A stretch of DNA of 64,000 nt, from the NCBI GenBank assembly GCA_002150815.3, contig NDFF03000160.1, positions 60,824 to 124,823 on the forward strand. Reading direction: 5' to 3'. The notes beneath the pieces are model-generated. The model did no database searches, was not told where the DNA came from, and saw nothing but the letters and a program-made list of their open reading frames with translations. Below, piece by piece: positions 48,479 through 61,611 of the stretch. Within the stretch, counting starts at the first letter, position 1. Every line of letters starts with the position of its first letter. The stretch comes from Grammothele lineata. Lineage: Eukaryota; Basidiomycota; Agaricomycetes; Polyporales; Polyporaceae. A program made the translations under genes and the position numbers.

Positions 48479-49964
48479 AGCTGAGAGAAACGCCTGGGGG
48501 GGATTGGGCACCTCGTAGACTCCTCGTCTTGGAATTCACTTATGTATTGTGCCTCGTCCGGATGCGCTCTGGCTTCCAATCACAAAGTCCTGTGTAGAAA
48601 GAAGACAGATTTATTTCAAAGTCAGGCAACAGATACCGATCTCGAGCTTAAACGTCAGTGGGTACGCTGATGAGAGTCGGACGGAACCTTCCTTTCCTTG
48701 GGCTTCGAGCCAAGTGAATATGCCTCCAATCAAAGAGAAAGTGCAGGCTATCACACTACTCAGACGTCAGTCCAAACACTCAGTACTCAGCATGTTACCA
48801 GGATAGTTGTGGGAGGATGGCCACCGAATATGAGGGAAGGGCGCCCTATCGCCTATCGCCTGATGCTGGCGGTGAACGGTTCCGAGTCGTGGAAAAATCA
48901 ATCCCTTTCGCTTCCCGGTCAAAGCAATAGCTTCTTGGGTAACGGGTTCTATGGATGAAGAGAATCTATAGCACTCGAGTGGGAGCGTGAGCGATAAGGT
49001 GCCGTCAAACCTTGTGGAACGGTCCCGAAGAACTTCTACTTTCCTACGTATCATTCCCTGGTGCAAGAGTCGAGATTGGTGCATCACCACGAGACTGATG
49101 AGACGGGCGGAGATGTTGTGAGGATGCAATAAGGATGACAGCGATGTGAGTGGCAAGAACGCCGGATGAGAGCGCGATGACGGGATTGCCACTTTCGGGC
49201 CTCTGTAAATAGCGCTTTGTTTTGTTTTGCTGATTGCGCTCAGGTCTCGTGCTGCTTTCCTGTACCGGCGGCCGCGGTGACGTCACCGTAAGAGATTTTC
49301 ATGACGGCCCCCGCTGACGCTGGCTGTACATGCCATTGAGAGTTGCAATGGGAGGAGATATCGGCGGCTGTATGCGCTGTGTTGAGAGTGAGACGGCAAA
49401 GATGCGAGCGTAGCCAAAGAGGTGATTGTGCCTGATACTGAATACCGAGGCTCTGCGGTAATGAGATGCTAGTAGGAGCTCCTCCGCTAGAAGTGTTCCC
49501 GGGGCGGGTTAGAAGTTTCAACGAAACAACTTCTAGAAGATGCCTTGAGTGACAGTTCGGACGGGATAGCGTGTCAGCACGTACCTCGAAGGACCAGCAC
49601 GTAGGTTGGGAGAGACTCGCTGTTAGTATTCCACATTCTGTTCGCCAGAGTCATCGTCCTACGATGCCCTCACTCTCGCCGCCAGCTCGATTGCCACGTC
49701 ATGGCGACAGGTTAGAAGAGGCCGGTCACTGCACGCCATTGGAAACGCAAGCAAACAACTCGAAAAGAAGTCAACCAAGATGCAATGCCAACTAACCCAA
49801 TCGTACAAATGTGGTTGTTGAAGAGCCCGGGCCCGCACCAGGCTTCTAAATGGTGGTGGTAGTGGTGACGAAAACGATGCACAGCATCCGCGATTGCCCC
49901 CCACGCCATGTCCCTTCCCTCTTCCTCGCCTCCATCCACCCACCCGGCTCCCTCGAGCTCAGGC
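48479..49964. other. Intergenic region, no gene recognised
   Basis: 1.5 kb between the copy 7 start and the Ldb17 stop. Short frames on both strands with no recognisable product. No repeat shared with the left-hand spacers was seen. Confidence 0.5.
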
Positions 49965-52771
49965 TCAATACGCCTTCGTCTTCGCCTTCCCCGCGCCCAG
50001 CGCAGGCAAATTCGGCTGCGAGCTCGCCGCGATCGCGTTCACGCCCAACACCCCTCCCGCACCCGCACCCACGCCCCCTCCTCCTTTGACCTTCCCCGCG
50101 CCCGCCGGCACCGCCGGCGGCTTCCTCCTCGTCTTCCCCGCCGTCGGCGGGGGCGGCGCCGCCCTCCTCGGAGTCGACCCGCGCGAAGTGGCAGACTCGA
50201 ACGAGCTCCTTGAGGACGCCGAGAGCGCGGGGGACGCGGCGCCCCCTGATGCGCGCCTGGCGGGCGAGGTGGGGGAGAGCACGCGGATCTCGGGGGGCCC
50301 CGCGCGCCTGCTGCCCATCCCCGCGCCCGCGTCTGCAGGTTCGGGCTCGTCGGAGAAGGGCGCGTCCTGGTCCTGGTCCTGGTCGAGCACGCGTCGCGCG
50401 GGCGAGGGAGCGCCGTCGGCGAGGGAGAGGGAAAGCGCGGCGAAACTCGTAGTAGTGGGCTCGACGTTGAACGAGCCCGCGCGGAAGCGGTGCGCGTGCT
50501 GGTGTTTCTGCGGATCTGGATGGGGCGCGGCTGCGACGCGCGGGAGGCTTGTGAGGCTTGTCGAGCTGTCCCCGCTCCCGTGCCTGTGCGCGCCCGAGCC
50601 TCTCCGCGAGTGGTCGATGGTGTGTGCGTGGTGAGCTTGTGGGTGTTGGTTCGACACTGTGCGCTGTTTCGGCGCGGGCGCCGTAGTCGAAGAGGTCGAT
50701 GGGAGAGGGAGATGTTCCGCGCTGCGGCTCGCCTTGGGGTGCTTCCCGCGGAACGAATCCATTCGGCCCAGAGAAGGCTTCGCGGGAGCCCCAGCGCTAG
50801 TCGATGCTGGGGTAGCCGCGACGGACACCGCGTCCAACCCTGGGCTGTCCCCACGCTTGATGTCGTTCTCGTATATCGTAAACTTCCTCGGCTCCGCCGC
50901 AGCCGGGGTCGTCTTGCGGAACTGGACGCACCACTCTCCGGCCATGCACCGCGCGACGAGGCGCTTCGTCGTCGGATCTACGTCGCGGATCGACTCGTTC
51001 TCGATCAAAGACTCGAGCGTGCGCACGATCTGCGGGCGCTTGTAGGGCATGCTGCGGAGTTGCGTCTTCGTGAGCAAGGGATGGAGGACGCGAAGATACG
51101 TATGCCGTAACTAGAAGAGCAACAATGTTAAAGCTTAACGTTAACTCTAAGGGGTCGACGTAGGAACTCACCGACTCATTCTCCTCGTCGATGTCTCCTA
51201 TCTCGCGAAGGAAGACGTCAACCAGGACACAGAGGTCGTTGGTGTAAAAGAATTCTGCCATTCCCTTCGTTGTGAAGAGTAGGTAGAGAAGCTTCAAAAC
51301 CAACAGCTGCATGCAGAGGTCTTCTGGTGTCCGATCGGCGCGATTGAGCATAAAGATCAGGTTCTCGCCGAACGTCGGGCTGGATGATGCTCTGGACATC
51401 AAAACTCGCAATATGCGATTCGTCCCTTCCGGACCCCGAGGCTCGGCCTGTTGCTGCGCAAACCCGTTGGTATGGGGTTGCGGGGTATGTGGGTGTAGTG
51501 AAGCAACCATGAACTGCTCATTCAATGCTACCTGAAAGGGCGTGAGAAGAGACGGTAGATGGAGACGTGGAGGGGACGCACTATGAGCTTGATAACGGAG
51601 TAGTTGAAAGTCTCGTCGTGCATGTCGCGCGTTTGCTCGACGAGATCGAATAGATAGTCGAGGAACGCATCATCGAATAGTCCTAAACTTCACGTCAGCG
51701 AACATTCCATGACTTCCATGTTCGCCGTACTCACGGAGGTCTTGTAATGACATTTTATGTATCCGGCAGACCTCGTACAGGAGACGCACCGAAAGCGACC
51801 TAAGTTTCGCCTCGATGGGAACAGCGACGGCCCGAGGAGCGCCAGAGCTCGGCCCGACGCCATAGTAGTGGTCATCCACCTCGGGATCGACGTCCAGTCG
51901 AACATGATCCATGAGGAGGGGTAAAAGAGGTTGCCATCGCTTCTGTGATCGTAGAAAGGACGCGTTACGGCGGCCATAGGCAATCATGACGCAATATAGG
52001 ATCATCTCGTAATGTGGGTCTGTATTCTGAAGAGGGTAAGGAGGGTCAGCTGAAGTTGAGCCTAACGAGAGATTATGAGGATGAAAGTTAAGACTGATGT
52101 CGTCCAACGGAGCTGCAACACCATCATTGCCATGCACGGGTCGGCTCATGAGGCATAAGGCGTACTGCAGAACGCCACAATCGATGTTGCTCGCGAATCG
52201 CGCGGGCAACATATGCACCTCCCATATGAAAGTGCTCATTCCATCCGAGAACGGCCTCATGTGAGGTGCAACGACAACGTCATAGAACACTCATACCACC
52301 TCCCCGAACTGAATATGAAAACTCACCGTCTGCGCGTCCTCGACCATCAACTCGCACATACGCTCCGAGTGGAAGGCGAACAGTTCCGAGGCCAGGATCA
52401 TGTCACATGCATGATCTATTTGCAGCGGGCTTTGTAGGTACTGCTCTGTGGCGGGAGAATAGTGCCGAGGGGACGCAGAACGATAGTCATGCACGATGAC
52501 ATGAGCGTCCAGACCCGCTCCGCGGAGTAGCCGCACTCACCGTGGTACGCCGCACAGAAAGAGATGTATTGTCGGAGCGTGCTATCCAGCTTCGAGAGGG
52601 TGAGGGCGGCCATGTCGGGTAGACGAAGGATGTCCTCGAGCTCTACAACGGCATGTTTGGCATCCGTGCCGGAGCGCAGAGCAAAAACAAGCAGGGCGCA
52701 CCTGACCAGAACTGCTGTGCGTTCTCGATGATGTACACGATCCCGAACACATCCATAGGTGGGGCAGGCAT
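49965..52771 (-). CDS. SPIN90/Ldb17-type actin regulator
   Basis: Eight exons (52702-52771, 52541-52642, 52327-52445, 52166-52255, 51735-52026, 51582-51682, 51172-51531, 49965-51110) code for 759 residues with all phases matching. The N-terminal two-thirds is a helical, leucine-rich domain: ENAQQFW, LPDMAALTLSKLDSTL, EMILYCVMIAYGRR, LFDDAFLDYLFDLVEQTRD, YSVIKLIVALNEQFM, LRHTYLRVLHPLLTKTQLR, YKRPQIVRTLESLIEN and VDPTTKRLVARCMAGEWCVQF. This fits the SPIN90/Ldb17 leucine-rich domain (yeast Ldb17, fission yeast Dip1), which activates Arp2/3 to seed linear actin filaments at endocytic sites. The last ~300 residues are disordered, Ser/Pro/Ala-rich, with polyproline (AAPPPPTAGK) suited to SH3 partners. 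An alternative start at 52756 would remove five residues. Confidence 0.85.
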
Positions 52772-53465
52772 CTTGCAAGGTGTTGTGTCCCAGTGTATGC
52801 GGTCTACGTGGCAAAAAGAGACGTCCGAGCAATAGTAAGGTAGTATGCGAGGAGCGGCGTGAGATTGCTGGGGATATGAGGGAATCTGGAAGAGACGGCG
52901 ACCGTCTGAGCGTGTGCTAAGGGAAAAGTTATGACGAACTTACCAACGCCTGTGCATCCAGCCACTGTATGCGCCTCTCCGGAGACCAGGGGGTGGTCGG
53001 AGGTCGAGGGAAGCTCGCCGCGGCGGAGGGACGGAAGGCGAGGCAAATTGCGTATCAGCCGAGGTGACTATCGAGATAACCGGTGTTCTGGCGGACGCGT
53101 GGCCTGCAACGTGTACGGCGGCGGCGAGTGCAAGGGCGACTGAGGCGGCGTCGGGCGTCGGGAGACGGCGGTCGAGGGGAGCGGGGCGGGGGAGGCGGGG
53201 AGAGGACTGGCGGAGACATGCCGGGCAATATGCCGACATGGGCGCGGAGCGTGCTCCCTCTGGGCGACTCAGATGTGGAGATCGCGATTTCACGTGCCGC
53301 TCTCGGCGCGCGGCCACCGACGCGCGCCACAACGTCCCCGCGGGCCGAGAGGCTCCTCTCTTCAGGAGTTCTGTCAGTGCTTGCACGTTTCAATCGGCGG
53401 TGCTATAATACACGACCCCTATTTGCTACATATACGAGAATAGCCACGTCCGCAAATAGCACCGA
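52772..53465. other. Intergenic region upstream of the Ldb17-like gene
   Basis: 0.7 kb, G-rich on the + strand between 53080 and 53230. It must include the promoter of the Ldb17-like gene and the 3' flank of copy 8. No gene recognised. Confidence 0.5.
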
Positions 53466-55178
53466 CTACACGTTGGAGAGCACCGTGCTGATGGCTATGT
53501 CTTCAACGGAACACTCCTCGTTTACGTCCCGCCCCTCTTCTGCGATCTCTGAACCAGCCACAAACGACGCCCCCAAAGAGCCCACGACAGCCTGGAAGAC
53601 GACCGAGTTCACTTGAGAGCCGTCCAGCGAACCCATGCCAGCAGCAGCCTCGCTCGCAGCTTGGAGATCGAGCATGAAGCGACACACGAGGAGAGATGTG
53701 AGCCTTGCAGAAGAGTAGCATCAGAACGTCGTAGGTGTAAACGTGTGCAAGAGCTATGTACTCACGGATCAGTGAAGACAGTCACTACGCTCGCGCCTTG
53801 AAGAACGGCATCAACCTGCAAGCAACGCGACGCGTCAACACCTCGGCGTATTCCTCACCCGACCACACTGTTCACGTACAGAAATGAGTGTAAGCAAGAG
53901 GTGCAACGCATTGAGGACAAGAAGTGCTCTGTGACGGAAAGCGATCTTAGACGGTAAATGTCCCATCTCGTTCAGATGGATTAGGGGTACTGACATGAAG
54001 TAAATAGTGCCTAAAAGTCGGTGTATCGTCAGCTCCCGCAGAGTGTAATAAAACACAGTCAGGAAATGCTCACCATCTTGCAGAAGGACGCTGCTATAAG
54101 TCCGTCGATGTAAGTTCGCCTCGGCATGATGGCGCCAGAGCTTAACCCAGGTAGTGATGATGACGAGCGTATCAGCAGTCATCAGCGCCACCCGAGAGCT
54201 GATGGTCACTTCAATTCCGTGAGCATTGTTGTGTGCATGGAGAGAAAGAAAGATGACTGACGACTAGAGACGAACGTCAGTACGCGTCCCAGAGGTCTGC
54301 AGCATACACTCACTACCGGGTCACTTGAGGGGACGTGAGATCCTCAGCAGCCCAGATAGATGGCCCAACCTCCACGACCGAGGTCATCGCGCAAACGGCC
54401 TAAATCAGAGAGAATATTGAGCTTGGGGCACCGGAGTAGCACAGCAGCGCGCGAGGTTAACCTACCGCATTCACACCAAACGGGACTAGGGCCAAGAGGA
54501 GAACGACAATCGCAACAGTTCGACTACGGCAGAGCGCAAACGTCCTCAAGCAAGAGAACACTACGAAAATACGTCAGCAAGAGTGGATTGCTCTTCTTCC
54601 ATCAAGGGCTTACCAGCCGAAGGCACATACGCCACAGTGAGCAGGGAGCTCTGCGTCAACGTCATGTTGAGAACACTGTACGGGAGCGTCCCGCAGGCAT
54701 AAGGACCGGTAAGGAGACTATCGTGGTGCTGGTTCGCGGAGGGACGATACGCACGTCTAAGGGGGTTACGTCAATATGAGTATGGCTGTCCTATCCCGTC
54801 TTCGTATGGAACTCACCTTTGGCTCTGACACTTCTAGGAACGTGTTGAAGATGAGATAGATGTTGTTACCGCAGTTGAGGTACCGGGTGAGGAAGAACAG
54901 TGCGGACGCTCCTGTAAACCTCTTGCGCCAAAAGAATCGCATCTCCTGTCCCGTAGTGAGTACATAGTCGTACATCACCAATGCTTGCTCCGTAATCAGC
55001 CATTGAAAGAATCAAGTCGTTACGCGCTGACCGTACCTACAACTGCCGTCTGGCAGTACGTCTGCAGGATGCTGGGTAGCGGCTGGTGAGCTCAGCCACC
55101 CGGAGAGGTAGTGATCAGTGGTACTGACATTAGATCCGTCTCCGCGATTATTGAGGCGATATCATCTTGAGAAGCCAT
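53466..55178 (-). CDS. DUF6533 family membrane protein, copy 8
   Basis: Exon 1 starts MASQDDIASIIAETD (50 nt, donor GTCAGT) and the 35-nt exon 2 reads ILQTYCQTAVV with a GT donor. Exon 3 has LVMYDYVLTTGQEMRFFWRKR and FFLTRYLNCGNNIYLI. Then FSCLRTFALCRSRT, SRVALMTADTLVIITTWVKLW, the 16-nt micro-exon (GTIYF) near 54000 with a GTCAGT donor, RALLVLNALHLLLTLIS, VDAVLQGASVVTVFTDP, and a last exon LTSLLVCRFMLDLQAASEAAAGM ending with VFQAVVGSLGASFVAG and a short acidic tail. The C-terminal block is nearly the same as in copies 6 and 9. Looks intact. Confidence 0.85.
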
Positions 55179-56418
55179 ATTCACTGTGAGAGGTGAGGTT
55201 GGAGAGACGTCGGGCACGTAGGAAAGCGACTATATACCGTCTTGTGGACCCGCTAACGTGCGCTACGATGTTGTAGTCGTAAGGCTTCAGGCCAGCGTAT
55301 CCTGACGGCATTGTAGGCCCTTCCTGGCATACTATGAGCACTTCGGAACGAAGAACGCAGATTCCAACGCACCCAACCGAGGCTCATGTGCACGAAGCCC
55401 TTCGTGCGCAGGAACAGCGTACGCCTAGCATCTCGCCCACACAGAATGTGGTCCCAACAAGTTCGTTGACATAGCATCATCCAAGTCGTGAATCCCTGTG
55501 CCATGAAGCCCCTCGGAGCCGACCTCAAGAAGCACACATGAATGCGGTGTAGTCGCGGTACAGCACAAGGCCAATCCATAGATGAACGTAAGAAACACCT
55601 CCACGCGCACGGCGTCGCGAAACACGGCGGGAGCGTATGTGCAGCCTGTGCTTGATACACGACCTCACATGCGATCTGCTGTCCAGCGCAGTCTCCGACG
55701 CGTGCGTAACGACGGCCTCTTCGTCCCAAGGGCCTGTATGCGCCTCCTGAGTCGCGCCCCGCCTCGCTGCTGCGATCTCCCTAGGTGCACCGGAAATCAT
55801 CTTGCCAGGTATAGGAGAAGCGTCCTGCCGCTTCCATCTCCAACGACCTCTCCGGACACATATGTGGCCCCATCTGAGAGACATAACGCACCAGGTGACT
55901 ATATGACTCCCAAGACATGACCAAGTGCACCTTCCGGTAAGTACCATTTGAAGCGTCCGTCTAGACTGGCGAGCTGGTTCTTCTTCGCATAGAGATCGTA
56001 TACGAATCGTTGGAGTTGAAGGAGTATAGAGACATGTAGAGACAAAACATGCGCAGGACGAGCAGACCGCGCAGAGCCATCAAAAAGCACATTGTCAGAG
56101 GCGTGCCGGACCATGGCGGGTAGAAGCACGGCGCTGGAAGGAGAGTGCCTTGCGGAATTTGTAGCCGCCCATGCCACGTGGAAAACTCGCGTGGCGCAGT
56201 TGACACCACAACTCCGAGTCACTGGCAGCGGATCCAGAGTCCAGGCTCTCACCTTGTCTTTCCCCTCAATCGCTTTCCCGCTAACTTATCACATCCGCAT
56301 GCCTTATATTGAAGCAGAGCTCCTAGCGCGATTTGATTTATGTACATATACTTTGATTCGCTACGTCTAGCCTTTGAGCGTTTGCAGGAATGGACAATAT
56401 CTACTACGCCACGGCGTG
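55179..56418. other. Spacer between copies 8 and 9, no gene recognised
   Basis: 1.2 kb. On the - strand a hydrophobic piece (LRGLLVLRMFCLYMSLYSF) occurs near 56050, but no family was recognised and the frame is not continued by clear splice sites. It may be remnant coding sequence. Confidence 0.4.
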
Positions 56419-58139
56419 TCAGCAGACTTGGGGCGGACTGCTCCGAGTCATGTCTTCAGCCGGTTGTTCATCTTCTACCTCGTCTCCTTCCTGAACCTCT
56501 TCTGTGCCAGCCACAAACGAAATGCCCATCGAGCCAACAACAGCCTCGAAGATCACAGAGTCTACCTGAGAGCTGTTCCGCGAGCTCATACCAGCGGCAG
56601 CTCGGCTGGCAGCTTGCAGATCAAGTAGAAAACGGGATACGAGCAAAGACGTAAGCCTATAGATGAACCTTGAGCTCATGCGATTATCAAATGCGGCACT
56701 ACAGAGAAATCTTGTACTCACGGATCGCTGAATGCAGTGACTATGCTGATTGTTTGATAGGTAGCATCGACCTAGGGGTAGCATATGAGACCAGTAGACA
56801 CTCGGGGGAGTTGTCTCAATGGTTGAGAATGATGCATACTGATACAAGTGTGAGCGATACGTGAAGGATGTTGAGAATAATGAGAAAGCTGTGAAGGACC
56901 ATCAGCATGAACGTTCAATACGAAATATCGTGAGCACTAATGGCACCTACACGAAGTAGATTGTGCCTGAGAAGGAATCAGATTATGGGATACTGAGTTG
57001 GCAATGAGCGGCCCACCATCTCGTAGAAGAACATCGGTGAACGACATGCGAAGAGGATTGGTGCCGGAGTGAGAGCGCGAGAGCGTGGCCCAAGTAATGA
57101 TGACCACAAAAGTATCGGCGATCATCATTGGAACTCGGGAGCTGATAGTCACTTCATTCCTTCGCCAGTGAGCATCAAGATGGTATGACAGTTGGAGATA
57201 TTGAACTGACAACTATTCTATGTTAGCATATGACGCTAATGGGGTTTGTATCGGGTCTTAGACTCACTATTGACTCAGTGAGACAGATAAATGGTCATCA
57301 ACAGCCCAGTTTGACGGCGAAACCTCGGCGACTGACAACCTGATGCTTCCAAACTACGGAAATAGCGAGTTGCAGTGTTAGTACATACCGAATGATGATA
57401 TTAGTATGCGTATAATGAACTCACTACATCTATTCCAAATGGGGCGAGCGACAAGAATAAAACAATCCCTGAAACCACCCTGTTTCGACATAAAGCATAT
57501 ATTCTCAGACTGGAGAATACTACGCCATCTGTGTAAGCAGAGCTCATAACTCGTGGTTGAAAACAGTTGTACCTGCACAAGGTAGGTACATCGCAGCGAC
57601 CAAGGATAATTGTGCTAGGGAGAAATTGAGGATTCTGTGCGAAAAACCTCACAAGTCTGAGCATTTCCTCCAGGATATGAAAGATGAACGACACAAACGT
57701 CTAGCGATTAAGCGAATGCATTGAATATAACTAAATGCGGGAAGTGTACTGAGGTGAACTCACCGCGCGATTCGAAGGAGAAATGACTAGGAACGTGTTC
57801 AAAATCACGCAGATGTTGTATGCAACATTTAGATAACGGTTCACGAAGAATAGCAAGAAATATCCCGTGAGCTTTTTTCCTCGGAAGCATCGCCATTCTT
57901 GTTCTACAGTGAGCATATAGTCGTATATGACTAGGACTGCCGCCGGAGGTGTAAGACGCCGTGAGAATAAGACCATAACCACAGGAATGTACCAGCAGCT
58001 GCTAGCTGACAGGATGCCTGGAGGATGCTGGATAGTTTGGGTGATTAGTTGAGCAGACTAAAGAAGCAGCAACATAGGGTACTTGCATCGAGTTCTTTTC
58101 CGAGGCCATTGCTGTTCGGACTTCTTCTTGAGAGGCCAT
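56419..58139 (-). CDS. DUF6533 family membrane protein, copy 9
   Basis: Start MASQEEVRTAMASEKNS at 58139. To enter the 35-nt exon 2 in phase, exon 1 must end at 58087 (53 nt), which puts a GC donor with a perfect GCAAGT at intron 1. The donor after exon 2 is GT. Exon 3 reads LVIYDYMLTVEQEWRCFRGKK and LFFVNRYLNVAYNICVI. Then FSSLRIYALCRNRVV, SRVPMMIADTFVVIITWATL, the 16-nt micro-exon near 56950 (GTIYF), and a last exon LTSLLVSRFLLDLQAASRAAAGM with VIFEAVVGSMGISFVAG and an acidic tail. The conserved Trp of the DUF6533 stretch (EV.YFW) is replaced by Cys-Phe here. No stop or frameshift found. Confidence 0.82.
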
Positions 58140-58527
58140 TTTGGGGTGGTACCCTGAGCCACGAGCCCGGATCTTGAAAGTCAAGATTAAATACTGAGTC
58201 TACATCATGCACAGCCATACTGTTCCGGCCACGGCAGCGCGCGTTCCGTGGTTTTGTCAAAAACGCTCGCATTATGAACCAAATACAAATTGAAGACCAT
58301 GAGCTATGCGGTATGGCCGCTGAAACATGCTAAGCAGCGCCCAGAGAGAAATTTCCGGTCAGCAGGGTGGTGCGTGTGCGCATGTCTGTCGGCCGATACA
58401 CAGACGGTGCCATGAGTCGGTGTCTCATTTCCAAGTCCGGTCACGATGAGCGCATGCCTTGAGGTTCTTCCCTAAGCAGGAGTTCTCAGTTCCTCATACA
58501 CTTCAGTAGTACGCAGCAGTCACTTCA
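58140..58527. other. Short spacer between copies 9 and 10
   Basis: 388 bases. It holds the promoter side of copy 9 and the 3' end of copy 10; the second unit of the 22-base duplication at the copy 10 stop overlaps its right edge. Confidence 0.45.
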
Positions 58528-58551
58528 CTAGTACGCAGCAGTCACTTCACT
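58508..58551. repeat. 22-base tandem duplication across the copy 10 stop codon
   Basis: AGTACGCAGCAGTCACTTCACT occurs twice head to tail at 58508-58529 and 58530-58551. On the - strand each unit encodes SEVTAAY followed by a stop context, and the real stop at 58528-58530 lies at the junction. The unit is not a multiple of three, so duplication could have changed the C-terminus. Confidence 0.8.
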
Positions 58552-60246
58552 GAGCATCCCATGACGCACATGACCGATTGTCGGATATCCATCACATCCA
58601 ACTTCTCCAGGAACCGAGGACGGCCTACCTCCACTACTCACGGCACCATCGGGGAGCATGTGTATGTCTTCATCTAGGGGACACGACGCATGGAGCGCTC
58701 CTAAAACACCCTCGAGTACGTCCGAATCTATCTGGGAGCCGTTCAGAGTCGACATGCCGGATGAGTCCTTCTTCGCCGCCTGGAGGTCGAGCATGAACCG
58801 AGAGACCAAGATCGACGTGAGCCTGCACAGCTCGTCCGGGTCAGACCGAAGGCGTACGAGCGCGAGACGGGAGACGCACGGGTCGGTAAACACGGTGATA
58901 ACACTTCCTGCCTCGATGAATGTGTCGATCTGTTTCCACATCAGCGCTGGTCGTATCCACCCGCCGAGGAGGTACGGCACGTACGGATTTCAACGTCAAG
59001 GCGAGGTGAAGACCGTTGAGTACAAAGAGGATGCTGTCACGGAATGGAGTCAGCACCAACTCAACTAGTGGGAGGAAGGAGCATGGGACGTACACAAAGT
59101 AAATCGTGCCTGCGGGAGTATAGGCTGTTGAGAACATGTTAGGAGCGTAGGAGGTTGTGCAGCTTACCGTCGCGTAGGAGCACGCCGGAGAACGACGTAC
59201 GACCGGAGGTTGCACCACTGTTGTTTCCGGAGAGCTTGTACCAGGTAACGAAGATGATGATTGCGTCTGCGACCATGAGGGGCACTCTGGATGCGATCGT
59301 AACTGTTTCCAAGCCGTGAGTAAGATACCACTGAGGATTAACCCTATTTTACTAACGGCTGCCCACGTGCTGAGTCAGAAGGGTATAACCATGCCATTAC
59401 GCTGAACACTGACCACTTCGCAACATCGTCTGAGATGTTCGTCACGACCTGCCATCCATCCGTAGGATCATTGACGATATGAGTAACACTGATCTCATAC
59501 TAGGTATTAAAAGGGTTAGGAGACGATGCGATGACCTAGGAAGTAGTAGACATACCACGTTGACAGCGAACGGAATCATTGACAGCACGAATACGAAGCC
59601 CGCCAGAACGCGATTGCGACCCATTGCAAACGTTCGCATGCAGGAGAACACTGGGGGAAGACTGAGTGACAGACGTTTACGAAAAGGAACGCGACATACG
59701 AGCCCATAATATATATGGCGCTACGCCGAGAATCTCTTGAGTGAGTGAGAGGCCAAGGGTGCTAAGGTGCGTCAGTCATTGTCGCACGCTCGTATTCGGC
59801 CAGAAAAGAGCTCACGTCTAGGAATTCGATTAGCAACGCGGGCGGGGCGAGAGAGGGGCAACTCGCTTCTCACCTGAGATGTTGGGGCTTGGAGAGGGAG
59901 AAATTCGTCGACGATTAAGTACACGTAATACGCCAACGTCAAGTACCGATTCGCTAGAAAGAGGATGACCGCAGTCGACCTTTCTCCTCGCCACACCAGA
60001 CCAGCCTCTTCGCGGAATGTCAGTGCATAGTCGTATACGACTAGAGCTAAACATTGAATGAGTAGAATGCTCTGATAAAGAGACCAAGTGTACCTACCCT
60101 CCGCCGCTAGATTACAGTAGTTCTCGAGAATCCTGTCAAGTAACTCTCGTCAGCTACCGTCCAAGACGTAATTAGCAGCTTAAAAGATTGACGTACGTTC
60201 CACTGATTTCTGAGACAAGTTCTGCAACGTCGTCCTGAGATGCCAT
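58528..60246 (-). CDS. DUF6533 family membrane protein, copy 10
   Basis: Exon 1 is 50 nt (MASQDDVAELVSEISG), exon 2 35 nt (ILENYCNLAAE) with a GT donor. Exon 3 reads LVVYDYALTFREEAGLVWRGE and FLANRYLTLAYYVYLIV. Then FSCMRTFAMGRNRVL, SRVPLMVADAIIIFVTWYKL, the 16-nt micro-exon (GTIYF) near 59100 and LFVLNGLHLALTL. The last exon is LTSILVSRFMLDLQAAKKDSSGM with VLEGVLGALHASCPLDED, followed by a Gly/Pro tail ending SEVTAAY. The tail differs from both copies 1-5 and copies 6, 8 and 9, so it is a third type. Looks intact. Confidence 0.85.
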
Positions 60247-61611
60247 GACGAATATTTCCAACTTCGTCAGAGCTTGACGGCCTCTAGAGCAACCTCAGCA
60301 TTTGCTTTAATATGTCCTCTCCAGCAATCCTATTGTGTACCCCAGAACTGCACACTTCTCGAGCCGTGGTCTCTGATGAGGCAGACGATATGCTACAGCA
60401 AGTGAATCAATACAAGCTGAGGGAAAAGAACACCACCTGTGCAAACCTCTGTAACAGACACCAGCACACGCCCACAAAGAAGCGACTAGATGAGAGCGAG
60501 CCGTATGAGACGAGTCCGCCCCGTACAGCTTGCCATCTGCTGCATCTGACCAAATCATCCGAGTAACAGGTGTGTTGGTACGAGGAGCCTGCACAGCACA
60601 CTTACCGTTGAGTCTGGTAGTTCGGATTTGTTTGCGAAGGTGATGTCGTGCAGGCGAACAGATTGCAGTCGCACAACACACGACGTTGAGCGGGAATCGC
60701 CGCCGCGCCATCATCCCGGCTCGATCGGAGAAACGCCCCACGAAGCTACAAAGTGTATCGCCCGCACAACCAGCCATAGGCGCAAGAATGAATATCATGG
60801 AGGTGCGCTCGGCTCTCGTGGAAGGAATACTATCGGACGTCATCAGCTCACACTTCTCGCGCGGCGCCGGTGAGTGTAGGCTCGCGTGGCCAGCTTCTCG
60901 TTCTTCGTACCTCAGAATGGGCCTGCCCGTTTCACCTACACAGCATGGTTGTAGGTTCTGGAGTTGATGTCAAATATTGCAGTCTTCCGAGAGGTCCGCG
61001 TGTACGTGCTTCTTTCCATCTTGCAGCTGCGTGTTTAAATCGCATTCGAGGGCGACTTCGGACTTGGCAGGTTTAGGGAACTCCTTGATGGAACGGAGGC
61101 TAGAGCTCTGGCGGTGCAATCTGACGAACGGCGAGGTGTGTCTGCGAAGGACCTCAGGGCGATAAGAGGGTGTTGAGGCGATAAAGGTGCGTTCAGGACT
61201 CCGGCGCCACCCTGGAAGTGACGGCGAACAGTTCTTGGAGTTGGTGGGAGTCCGCCGCGCGTCTAGGGGGCCGGCTCACCAAAGAAGCGCTCACAGCCAC
61301 GTGGCTTCAACCAACGTTCGGGCCACAGGTTCAACTCGGTGCTGAGCTTTCGATGTCACCTACGCGGGGTATACGCTCAATGATCGAGCTACATGACAGA
61401 CTGAGGAAGCAGGGAAAGGTACACTTGTATTGATCTGGGAGTCCATTGAGAACAACATACAATGAGAACAAGGATCCGAGAAATGAAGAGCATCGACGAG
61501 CGTACATCGCGGACGCGGGCATCCTTGGCTTCAAGTGCCACCTCCCGTAACCCTGCGAGGTTCTGCAACTACAGTCTCCTCCTGTGCTCGAGGACCATTA
61601 CCATGATCCGC
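60247..61611. other. Spacer between copies 10 and 11, no gene recognised
   Basis: 1.4 kb. Short frames on both strands without a recognisable product. Confidence 0.5.

Noticed and set aside
49894..50634. 246-codon open frame on the + strand
   Set aside because: Antisense to the disordered tail of the Ldb17-like gene; low-complexity Ala/Pro/Gly content with no domain.
55250..56250. Possible acyltransferase or other membrane-enzyme remnant on the - strand
   Set aside because: Hydrophobic and Arg-rich pieces did not assemble into any family pattern I know; left as spacer.
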